This document shows positions 17,099 to 24,150 of a stretch of 64,000 nucleotides of DNA, piece by piece. The translations under genes were made by a program, and so were the position numbers. Every line of letters starts with the position of its first letter. Within the stretch, counting starts at the first letter, position 1. The notes under the pieces are model-generated. The model was not told where the DNA came from, did no database searches, and worked only from the letters and a program-made list of their open reading frames with translations. Origin of the DNA: Burkholderia pyrrocinia (GTDB lineage Bacteria; Pseudomonadota; Gammaproteobacteria; Burkholderiales; Burkholderiaceae); the NCBI RefSeq assembly GCF_003330765.1, contig NZ_CP024903.1, forward strand, positions 372,001 to 436,000, given 5' to 3'.

Positions 17099-18352
17099 AT
17101 GAATGTGAAGCAATGGATGGCCGCGGCCTCGCTCGTGCCCGTGCTGGCCGCGTGCGGCGGCGACGGCGACCCGCCGCCCGCACCGGTGGTCCGGCTGTGC
17201 CCGCAGACGATCGACTACAACACGGTGTTCATCGGCGGGTCGGGGTCGGGCGAGCTCGTGAAAGTGCAGCTCGACACGACGAAGATGACGTACCGGATGA
17301 CCTACCTCGCGTCGCCGGTGCCGACCACCACGGGCACTGTGCAGCCGACGCGCGACACGGCGCCCGCCAATGTGGTCGACGGTACGCTGGCCGATGAAAC
17401 GGGCCTGCCGACGGTGAAGCTGAACCAGTGCACGTTCCGGATGCAGAACGCGAGTCTCGACCCGAGCCGGCCCGCGCGGCTGTTCCTCGGCGAAGGCGTG
17501 CTGGGCGGCGCGATTCCCGGCGCGACGATCCAGTTCGACGGCGTGATCGGCGTCGGCAAGATCCCGAAGACGACGTTCCCGTACTACCCGTTCATCAGCT
17601 TCTCGTCGCTGGAAACCGACCTGACGAAGATCGCCGGCACGTACAACCAGCTCGGCTATCACCAGGTGCCGTCGCAGAGCTTCCAGCCGGTGGCGCTCGA
17701 CCAGAAGGTGACGATCAACGCGGATGGAAGCTACGTCGAGACCGACAACTTCGGCAAGAAGAACGGCGGCCAGCCGCTCGCGTCGAGCGCGACCGTGAAC
17801 CAGCCGTTCACGCTGCGCCCCGATGCGCCGGCGTTCCAGTCGCTCAACTACCAGCCGCAGATTCCGCCCACGCTCGCCGCGCTCGATCCGGCGAAGGCCG
17901 GCAAGGGGATGCTGATCGTCGGCAAGCTGCGCAACCAGCTCGTGCCGATCTTCATCCGCACCGGCGCGGCGAACGCGGACCTCACGCAAGGCCCGCCGAG
18001 CGCGGACGACGAATCGGGCATCTCGTTCCTGAGCCCGCAGACGGCGATCGCGCAAGGCTCACAGAACGGCGAGTACACAGGGGTCGACAGCGCGTTCAAC
18101 TATCGCGCGACCGCGCTCGTCGGCGCGCAGGCCACGCTGCTCGATCCGTTCAATGCGTCGCAGGCCGCGCTTACGCGTGCCCTGAACCTCGACTACACGC
18201 AGAAGGTGCCGGGCGTCGTGACGACCGTGCACGCGGATGCGGCGTCGGGGCCGGCGACCGGCAAGTTCGTGTTCAGCGGCGGCGTGTTCGGGTTCCTCGA
18301 CATGAACGATACGAGCAATCCGTACTTCACGGTCGGCGCGTTCGTGCAGTGA
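17099..18352 (+). CDS. Exported lipoprotein, DUF2957-like (smaller paralogue)
   Basis: 417-residue lipoprotein with lipobox LAAC (Cys19). It is paralogous to the gene 71 bp upstream, sharing the CPQTIDYNT start of the mature domain, the GAIPGATI segment, the GKLRNQLVPI segment and the ending TVGAFVQ. It lacks the roughly 100-residue Cys-containing insert near the C-terminus of the larger copy. Same-strand spacing suggests one operon with the larger paralogue and probably with the OmpW-like gene downstream. Confidence 0.85.
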   Translation: MNVKQWMAAASLVPVLAACGGDGDPPPAPVVRLCPQTIDYNTVFIGGSGSGELVKVQLDTTKMTYRMTYLASPVPTTTGTVQPTRDTAPANVVDGTLADETGLPTVKLNQCTFRMQNASLDPSRPARLFLGEGVLGGAIPGATIQFDGVIGVGKIPKTTFPYYPFISFSSLETDLTKIAGTYNQLGYHQVPSQSFQPVALDQKVTINADGSYVETDNFGKKNGGQPLASSATVNQPFTLRPDAPAFQSLNYQPQIPPTLAALDPAKAGKGMLIVGKLRNQLVPIFIRTGAANADLTQGPPSADDESGISFLSPQTAIAQGSQNGEYTGVDSAFNYRATALVGAQATLLDPFNASQAALTRALNLDYTQKVPGVVTTVHADAASGPATGKFVFSGGVFGFLDMNDTSNPYFTVGAFVQ

Positions 18353-18425
18353 CCACATCCGGACGGAGACACGGCGGCGTCGCGCGTGGATGCGCGGCGC
18401 CCGGACAGAATGAGGGGGAGACTTC

Positions 18426-19250
18426 ATGAAGAAGCTGATTGTCGCGGGTGTCGTCGCAGGCATGTCGACGCTCGCATCGGCCCAGCAGGCGGGCGACAAC
18501 GTCGCGACGCTCGGGTGGCTGCACATCATGCCGCAGGATTCGACCAACGGGCTGACGACGAATCTCGCGAGCATGCCGATCAACGGGCCGCTGCGCCTGC
18601 CCGGGTCGTTCACGTCGCCGGGCACGAGCCTGACGGTCAACAACGCCGATACGGTCGGCCTCACGCTCACGCACTTCTTCACGGACCACATCGCGGTGAC
18701 GTCGGTGCTCGGCGTGCCGCCCGAGTTCACGCTGACCGGGCACGGCGTGATCCGGCCGCCGGGCCCGGCCGGCGCGCTCGGCACCGTCGACATGGACAAG
18801 TCGTCGAACCAGCCGGCCGTGAAGAACGCGCGGCAGTGGAGCCCCACGATCATCCTGCAGTACTACTTCAATGCACCGACGGCGAAGTTCCGCCCGTTCG
18901 TCGGGATCGGCGTGGCCTATAGCTGGTTCAGCAACATCGAGCTGAACGGCAACTTCGCGAAGGACATCAACGAGAACCTCGGCAGCGTGCTCGCGGCCGG
19001 CGCCGGCAAGCCGGGGCCGACGTCGGTGGAGGGCAAGGCGTCGTCGTCGTTCACGCCGGTCTACAACGTCGGCGCGAGCTACGCGATCGACAAGCACTGG
19101 GGGCTGACGGCGACGCTGACATACATGCCGCTGAAGACCTACTCGTCGCTGGTGATCAAGGCGGCCGACGGTTCGACGCTCGCGACCACGCGCACGCGGC
19201 TGAAGGCCGATCCGCTGATCACGTTCGTCGGGATTTCCTACAAGTTTTGA
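18426..19250 (+). CDS. OmpW-family outer membrane protein
   Basis: 274-residue beta-barrel protein with a signal peptide cleaved after ASA (about residue 19). The OmpW pattern is visible: VRLGWLHIMPQDS-like first strand, LTLTHFFTDHIAV, PTIILQYYFN, RPFVGIGVAYSWF, and a terminal Phe (ISYKF) for barrel insertion. It probably forms an eight-stranded barrel that passes small hydrophobic molecules. It is longer than a typical OmpW (about 210 residues) because of loops around 35-65 and 195-225. It sits directly after the two lipoprotein paralogues, so the three may form a surface complex. Confidence 0.9.
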   Translation: MKKLIVAGVVAGMSTLASAQQAGDNVATLGWLHIMPQDSTNGLTTNLASMPINGPLRLPGSFTSPGTSLTVNNADTVGLTLTHFFTDHIAVTSVLGVPPEFTLTGHGVIRPPGPAGALGTVDMDKSSNQPAVKNARQWSPTIILQYYFNAPTAKFRPFVGIGVAYSWFSNIELNGNFAKDINENLGSVLAAGAGKPGPTSVEGKASSSFTPVYNVGASYAIDKHWGLTATLTYMPLKTYSSLVIKAADGSTLATTRTRLKADPLITFVGISYKF

Positions 19251-19371
19251 GCCGTTCGGCGCGCATGACGCGCGCCGGCGGCTTCCTGCGACCGGCCGAC
19301 CGGGCCATTCCGGCCGGAAGGTCGCGTTCCTGGCGGCGTGCCGCCATTTGTGAAGAGAGGGGGCAGTTCAG

Positions 19372-19875
19372 ATGAGCATTCGCAAAATCGTATCGCTTGT
19401 TGCTGCAGTGGCTTTCACCGCGGTTTCGGCCGCGCCCGCGTTTGCCGTTACCGTATCGCGTGCCGACGGGCAAGCCATGAATCCGAACGGGGAGCCGTTC
19501 TCCGCGACGGGGCTCACGGTCCTGGCCAAGGGGGCGATCAACGCGAGCTGCAACGCGACGTTCAACGGCACGATCTCCGCGACGGGTATCGTCAACATCA
19601 CGTCGACGACGTTCACGGGCGGCGCAACGTGCGGCCTGATCAGCGGCAGTGCGAGCAGCGCGTCGCCGTGGACCGGGCAGGCCGACAGCACGACGCAGCT
19701 GTCGATCAACAACGTGAAGGTGAATGTCACGCTGCTCGGCACCTGCGGGCCGAGCAAGGTCGTGACGGCGTGGAGCGACCCGAACTCGTCGCTGACGTTT
19801 AACAATACGGTGCTGACGCCTGACTGCACGGTGGCCGGCACGGTCGTGACGTCGCCGAAGTTCCACGTGCAGTAA
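19372..19875 (+). CDS. Small secreted protein, PraA/PraB-like
   Basis: 167-residue exported protein with a cleavable signal peptide (about 1-25, ending AFA). The mature part is Ser/Thr/Asn/Gly-rich with four Cys residues (in NASCNATF, ATCGLIS, GTCGPS, PDCTVAG) that could form two disulfides. The pattern resembles the secreted alkane-oxidation protein activator PraA/PraB family of Pseudomonas. Its position after an OmpW-like porin fits a role with hydrophobic substrates or the cell surface, but this is inference. A GAGAGGGGG ribosome binding site precedes the ATG. Confidence 0.72.
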   Translation: MSIRKIVSLVAAVAFTAVSAAPAFAVTVSRADGQAMNPNGEPFSATGLTVLAKGAINASCNATFNGTISATGIVNITSTTFTGGATCGLISGSASSASPWTGQADSTTQLSINNVKVNVTLLGTCGPSKVVTAWSDPNSSLTFNNTVLTPDCTVAGTVVTSPKFHVQ

Positions 19876-20112
19876 GCGATCGCGGATCGAAGCGGGGGCG
19901 TCCGCCGCGCGGGAGGGCCGTGCAGCATGCACGGCGGGCTTCTGCTTCCTCCGTGGCATTCGTGTCGTCGCGCGTATCGGCGCGACGGCCGGCTGGCCGC
20001 CCGTGTCGCGATCCGATGCGGGTGGCCATACAGGGCTGGCGCGGCGTACCGCGCGACCCGATTCGGCTGAAACAACAACATTCCGATTGGCCAGAACACT
20101 CCCGGACGACCC
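19876..20112. other. Intergenic region, no gene seen
   Basis: About 237 bp between the secreted protein and the next gene. No convincing coding frame or terminator was identified. Confidence 0.3.
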
Positions 20113-21234
20113 ATGCTCACCGACCCAGCGAAGTATGGCGATGCCCGCGGCGCGACGCCTGACCGGCTGCGCACGGCCGCGTGGCTGCAGTACCTGATCG
20201 AACATCTCGACGCTGCCGCCTGCGCGACGGCGGCGGGCGACGCCGGCGACACGACAGTCGCCGCGTCACACGCGATACGCATGCGGGCAGGCGCGAGCCT
20301 GTCTCGAGACGCAGCGGCCGTGCTTCACGGGCTTGCACCGTGGATCGCGGCGCACGGCGGCGGCTGCGCATGCGACTCGACCGTCCCGCGCGGCGCATGC
20401 TCGCATGTGCCTTCCGCGCAGCAGCTCGCCGAAGCCGAACGCTGCTGCCCTGGCTCGCGCGCCGTGTTCGAAGCCGCACACGGCGTGATCGATGCGTGCG
20501 CATTCGACGATCCCGATGTCGGCTGGGCCGCGCTCGAGCGGATTGCCGGCGGTGTCGAATGCAGTGGCGATGATGCCGGCGAACGCGCCGCACATGAAAA
20601 AGACAGGCAGGGCGAGACGTCGCCTGCAAAGAACCTGAGAGAAAGGCTGGCCGTCGTCGTGGTGGCGAGTGCGGAAACGTCGGCGCGGCCCGGCGCCGTC
20701 ATCGACGCAATCGTGCTGCGCATGTGCGGCCCGCGCGACGACGCATCGCGCATCGACGAGATGGCTGCGCTCGCGATGTTCTCGGCAGCACTCGCCGCCG
20801 GCAACGGGGTTTCCGCTGCCGCGTATGGCGGGCAGCACAACCTCGTTGCGCGGGCGATTCGCACGCATCGCGCCGATCTCGCGTCGATGGACGGGCTGCT
20901 TGCTGCGCTGTCCGTGTGCCGGCTCGACCGGCTCGTCGGCGCGGGCAGCTTCTGGGCGTACTACCTGTTGGCAGGCATTGTGATCGCGGCGCCCGAAGCA
21001 GTGCGGGAAATCGGCCACCGCTTTCACGGCGACACATGGCAGGCGTGGCTCGATGAAATGCTCGCGTGGCCGGCAGTCAGCCGTTTCGGGCCGAAAGAGG
21101 ATGTCGCGTTCGAACGCCTGCGCGACGCGATGAGCCTGACGTCGCGATGGAACCCGATCGTCCGCGCCAAGCGGATGCGCACGCAAGCCGTGGCGACGGC
21201 CCGGTTCGGCGATAGCGAGGAGAAGGCCGGCTGA
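20113..21234 (+). CDS. Uncharacterised 373-residue protein
   Basis: I do not recognise a family. The protein is Ala-rich and largely helical, with a Cys-rich stretch around 84-120 (CACDST, RGACSH, RCCPGS) and one hydrophobic segment near 280-295 (SFWAYYLLAGIVIA) that could be a membrane helix or core helix. The 60-residue segment 200-260 (AVIDAIVLRMCGPRDDASRIDEMAALAMFSAALA) looks like a folded helical domain. An overlapping minus-strand frame of similar length is Arg/Cys-rich and much less plausible. Moderately confident that this is a real gene. Confidence 0.55.
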   Translation: MLTDPAKYGDARGATPDRLRTAAWLQYLIEHLDAAACATAAGDAGDTTVAASHAIRMRAGASLSRDAAAVLHGLAPWIAAHGGGCACDSTVPRGACSHVPSAQQLAEAERCCPGSRAVFEAAHGVIDACAFDDPDVGWAALERIAGGVECSGDDAGERAAHEKDRQGETSPAKNLRERLAVVVVASAETSARPGAVIDAIVLRMCGPRDDASRIDEMAALAMFSAALAAGNGVSAAAYGGQHNLVARAIRTHRADLASMDGLLAALSVCRLDRLVGAGSFWAYYLLAGIVIAAPEAVREIGHRFHGDTWQAWLDEMLAWPAVSRFGPKEDVAFERLRDAMSLTSRWNPIVRAKRMRTQAVATARFGDSEEKAG

Positions 21235-21588
21235 CCCACGGCCTTTTGCCGAAACGATAGGAAACGACACGCGCGCGAGCACCCTGTTCGCGTCGAAATA
21301 CTGCGCCCCATTCGCACACGCGAGCGGGGCGTCATGTCGTCGGCATCCACCGCCGTCTCGCGCCATGCCAAACTGGCGCCGCGAGCGGCAGCAACAGATT
21401 CGAGCCGCATCGACCTGACGCAGTATGATTCCGCAGACGATGCCGGCGATCGATTCGGTGTAACCGACCGCCCGCCGGCGCCGCCGAAGATCTGCCAAGC
21501 CAGTTGAAAGCCGGACGCCAAAGGCCATCGCGCAGATCGCCGCTGCCGAACCCGCGTCCGGATCACCTCCATCGAAACGGTCAGTCAG
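21235..21588. other. 354-bp intergenic region upstream of the glycosyltransferase operon
   Basis: No gene seen. It should hold the promoter of the three-gene operon starting at 21589. No clear promoter elements were picked out by eye. Confidence 0.3.
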
Positions 21589-22731
21589 ATGTCAAAGCAA
21601 AGCAAGAAAATCCTTCTTCTTAGCGTCAGCGCAGGCGCCGGTCATACCCGCGCGGCCGAAGCGATCCGCGCATTCGCAGACAGCCATCCGGCCGGCATCG
21701 AAGCCACGCACCTGGACGTGATGGATTTCGTTTCCACCGGCTTCCGCAAGCTGTACACCGATTTCTACATCAAGCTCGTCAGCAGCCAGCCGGCGCTTTG
21801 GGGCTACCTGTACCAGAAGACCGACGAGGTCGATCCCGGCGCGCCGTCGCAGAAGATCCGGCGCGCGATCGAGCGGCTCAATTGCCGGCAGTTGCTCGCG
21901 GAAATCGAACGGCAGCGCCCCGACGCGATCATCTGCACGCACTTCCTGCCCGCCGAACTGCTGTCACGCGAGATTCGCAAGGGGCGCGTCGACACGCCGG
22001 TGTGGGTGCAGGTCACCGATTTCGACCTGCACAGCATGTGGGTCGTGCCCAACATGCGCGGCTACTTCGCGGCCAACGACGAGATCGCGTGGCGCATGCA
22101 CGCGCGCGGCATGGCGCCCGAAACGGTGCACGTCAGCGGCATCCCGATCATGCCGGCGTTCGGCCAGCCCCTCGATCGCGTGGCCTGCGCGGCCGAATTC
22201 GGCCTCGATCCCGCGCGACCGACGTTCCTGATGATGTCCGGCGGCGCCGGCCTCGGCGGGCTCGATGTGCTGGCGACGCGTCTGCTGGAGATGGATGCCG
22301 ATTTCCAGCTGATCGCGCTGGCCGGCAAGAACCAGGCGATGCTGGCGTCGTTGCAGGCGCTTGCCGCGCGGCATCCCGGCCGGCTCTTTCCGCAGGGCTT
22401 CACGCAACAGGTCGAACGCCTGATGGCCTGCGCCGACCTCGTCATCACGAAGCCGGGCGGCCTGACGACTTCCGAATGTCTCGCGATGCAGTTGCCGATG
22501 ATCGTCAACTCGCCGATTCCGGGCCAGGAAGAGCGCAATGCGGATTTCCTGCTCGAACAGGGCGTGGCGCTGAAGGCCATCGACGACGATGCGCTCGTCT
22601 ACCGGATCCGCGCGTTGCTGCAGACGCCGGAGCGCCTGGCCGACATGCGCCGCCGCCTGGCTCCGCTCGGGCGGCCGCTGGCCGGACGCTTCGTGCTGGA
22701 CCGCGTGCTGGGTATGGAGCCTGCCGCATGA
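21589..22731 (+). CDS. MurG/MGDG-synthase-type glycosyltransferase (GT28)
   Basis: 380-residue glycosyltransferase of the GT28/MGDG-synthase type. The N-terminal Gly-rich loop SVSAGAGHTRAAEAI (about 13-27) and the MGDG-synthase N-domain (LDVMDFVSTGFRKLYTDFYIKL) are clear. The C-terminal donor site has ITKPGGLTTSECLA and NSPIPGQEERNADFL, typical of processive diacylglycerol glycosyltransferases such as UgtP. A lipid acceptor such as diacylglycerol and a UDP-sugar donor are likely. It overlaps the next gene by 4 nt. Membrane-associated at the cytoplasmic face. Confidence 0.9.
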   Translation: MSKQSKKILLLSVSAGAGHTRAAEAIRAFADSHPAGIEATHLDVMDFVSTGFRKLYTDFYIKLVSSQPALWGYLYQKTDEVDPGAPSQKIRRAIERLNCRQLLAEIERQRPDAIICTHFLPAELLSREIRKGRVDTPVWVQVTDFDLHSMWVVPNMRGYFAANDEIAWRMHARGMAPETVHVSGIPIMPAFGQPLDRVACAAEFGLDPARPTFLMMSGGAGLGGLDVLATRLLEMDADFQLIALAGKNQAMLASLQALAARHPGRLFPQGFTQQVERLMACADLVITKPGGLTTSECLAMQLPMIVNSPIPGQEERNADFLLEQGVALKAIDDDALVYRIRALLQTPERLADMRRRLAPLGRPLAGRFVLDRVLGMEPAA

Positions 22732-23222
22732 GCGTCGCGCGTTTTGTGCCGACGCGCCATACGCTGTTCGTCGTCGCGTGGGTCGTGTTGCTCGCGTTCT
22801 TTTTCGCGAACGTCGAGATCCAGATCGAAGGCAGCGCGGGCTGGGCCGCCAACCTGCCGACCTGGCGCATCGAGCATCACTGGCTGCTCGATATCTTCTG
22901 GGGCGGGCGCCCGATGACCGGATACCACGCGTGGGTGTTCCCGTTCGTCGCGTTGTTCTTCCACCTGCCGCCCGTTTTCAACGGGCGGTGGTCGTGGCGC
23001 ATCGAAGCGCGCATCATCGCGTGCATCATGCTGTTCTGGCTGACCGAGGATTTTCTGTGGTTCGTGTTGAATCCGGCCTATGGTCTTGCCCGCTTCAACC
23101 CGGCCAATGTACCGTGGCATATCCACTGGCTGGGCGTTGCCCCGACCGACTACTGGACCATGAGCGCCGCCGCGATCGTCCTGTTCATCCTGTCCCGCGA
23201 GCGCAAGCGCGCATTCCACTGA
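22728..23222 (+). CDS. Small integral membrane protein of the glycosyltransferase operon
   Basis: 164-residue membrane protein with about four hydrophobic segments (around 12-30, 65-82, 97-118 and 140-157). I do not recognise a named family. It is Trp/His/Phe-rich, with motifs such as WRIEHHWLLDIFWGG and WHIHWLGVAPTDYW. It begins within the stop of the glycosyltransferase gene (ATGA overlap) and ends 5 nt before a periplasmic phosphatase gene, so it very probably works with them, perhaps in modifying or moving a glycolipid. Confidence 0.8.
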   Translation: MSVARFVPTRHTLFVVAWVVLLAFFFANVEIQIEGSAGWAANLPTWRIEHHWLLDIFWGGRPMTGYHAWVFPFVALFFHLPPVFNGRWSWRIEARIIACIMLFWLTEDFLWFVLNPAYGLARFNPANVPWHIHWLGVAPTDYWTMSAAAIVLFILSRERKRAFH

Positions 23223-23227
23223 CCGAC

Positions 23228-23812
23228 ATGAAAATCGCCTTCATTGCCGCGATCGCCGTCACGCTCGCCGGGCTCGTGCAGCCGGCCCATGCGGACCCGG
23301 TCGCCGGTGTTTCCGCCCGCCCGATCCAATGGGCGCAAAGCATTGCCGATGCGCGCGTGAACAACCTGCATCGCATCACGCCGACGTTGTACCGCAGTGC
23401 GCAGCTCTCGCGCGAAGACCTGCCGGAATTGCAGAAGCTCGGCATCCGCAAGGTCATCAGCTTTCGCGCGTTTCACGCGGACGACAGCATCCTGGCCGGC
23501 ACGCAGATCACGATGCAGCGCATCCGGATCAACACCTGGTACATCCGCGACGAAGACATGGTCACCGCGCTGAAGGCGCTGCGGACCGCCGACCAGGACG
23601 GCCCGGTGCTGATCCACTGCCAGCACGGCGCCGATCGCACCGGCCTGGTCTCCGCGCTGTACCGGATGGTGTACCAGGGCTGGACGCGCGAGCAGGCGCT
23701 CGACGAGTTGCAGCACGGCGGCTACGGGTTCCATCCGATCTGGCAGAACATCACGAATTACCTGAAGCACGTTGACGTCGAGCGTTTGAGGCAAGCGGTC
23801 AACAACGGCTGA
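23228..23812 (+). CDS. Periplasmic dual-specificity/tyrosine-type phosphatase
   Basis: 194-residue protein with an N-terminal signal peptide (about 1-22, ending AHA). The cysteine-phosphatase loop HCQHGADRTG is complete: Cys131 nucleophile, Arg137, and a general acid candidate among the Asp residues in RDED at about 108-110. It belongs to the DSP/protein tyrosine phosphatase-like group found in bacteria. Because it is exported and in an operon with a lipid-type glycosyltransferase, the substrate may be a lipid or sugar phosphate rather than protein; this is inference. Confidence 0.88.
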   Translation: MKIAFIAAIAVTLAGLVQPAHADPVAGVSARPIQWAQSIADARVNNLHRITPTLYRSAQLSREDLPELQKLGIRKVISFRAFHADDSILAGTQITMQRIRINTWYIRDEDMVTALKALRTADQDGPVLIHCQHGADRTGLVSALYRMVYQGWTREQALDELQHGGYGFHPIWQNITNYLKHVDVERLRQAVNNG

Positions 23813-23824
23813 GCCGGAAATGCA

Positions 23825-23857
23825 AAACGCCGCCGACAATCGTTGTCGGCGGCGTTT
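23825..23857. terminator. Rho-independent-type terminator after the phosphatase operon
   Basis: Perfect 15-bp stem AAACGCCGCCGACAA (23825-23839) / TTGTCGGCGGCGTTT (23843-23857) with loop TCG, 12 bp after the phosphatase stop. Flanking A and T runs allow it to work in both directions. A related hairpin lies after the type VI module at 31741. Confidence 0.85.
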
Positions 23858-23888
23858 CGTCCGGGCGTCGAGGATCGGGCGGGGCGTC

Positions 23889-23965
23889 CGCCGTCGTCAG
23901 ACCGTCTCGGGCGCCCGCATGGCCTTCGCGTTGTGCGCCGGCGCGCCGTTCGCGACGAAGTACGG
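23889..23965. repeat. 77-bp direct repeat, left copy (matches the 3' end of betA)
   Basis: Positions 23889-23965 match 31790-31866 with a single mismatch. The right copy is the true 3' end of betA (codons for the last 23 residues plus stop). The similarity also extends loosely leftward through a terminator hairpin on both sides. The two copies bracket the type VI secretion cargo module. Confidence 0.88.
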
Positions 23966-24040
23966 TGCGTGCTTGTGTGCGAGCCGCATGTGGCTGCGGA
24001 CCTCGTTGACGGTCGTGATCGGCGACTCACGGGCTGACAC
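23897..24040 (-). pseudogene. Chimeric fragment carrying the BetA C-terminus
   Basis: A 47-codon minus-strand frame beginning with GTG at 24040. Its last 23 residues ([22 protein letters not shown] region) are the C-terminus of choline dehydrogenase with one substitution, but the preceding residues (about ITTVNEVRSHMRLAHKH) are unrelated to BetA. It is best read as a remnant left at a recombination junction. No ribosome binding site is evident, so expression as a peptide is doubtful. Confidence 0.6.
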
Positions 24041-24150
24041 ACTTTTTTCATTCCATTCGCATTTTCGAACTCGTTCTATTTCATTCTTAAGACTTGCAGA
24101 TTAAGGTCGCTTCGGGACTATTTCGCAAACGTTTGACAGGGAGGAGATCC

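Noticed and set aside
20266..21528. A 420-codon minus-strand frame opposite the 373-residue protein.
   Set aside because: Arg and Cys-rich with no ribosome binding site; the plus frame has more normal amino-acid composition. Some doubt remains because neither product is recognised.
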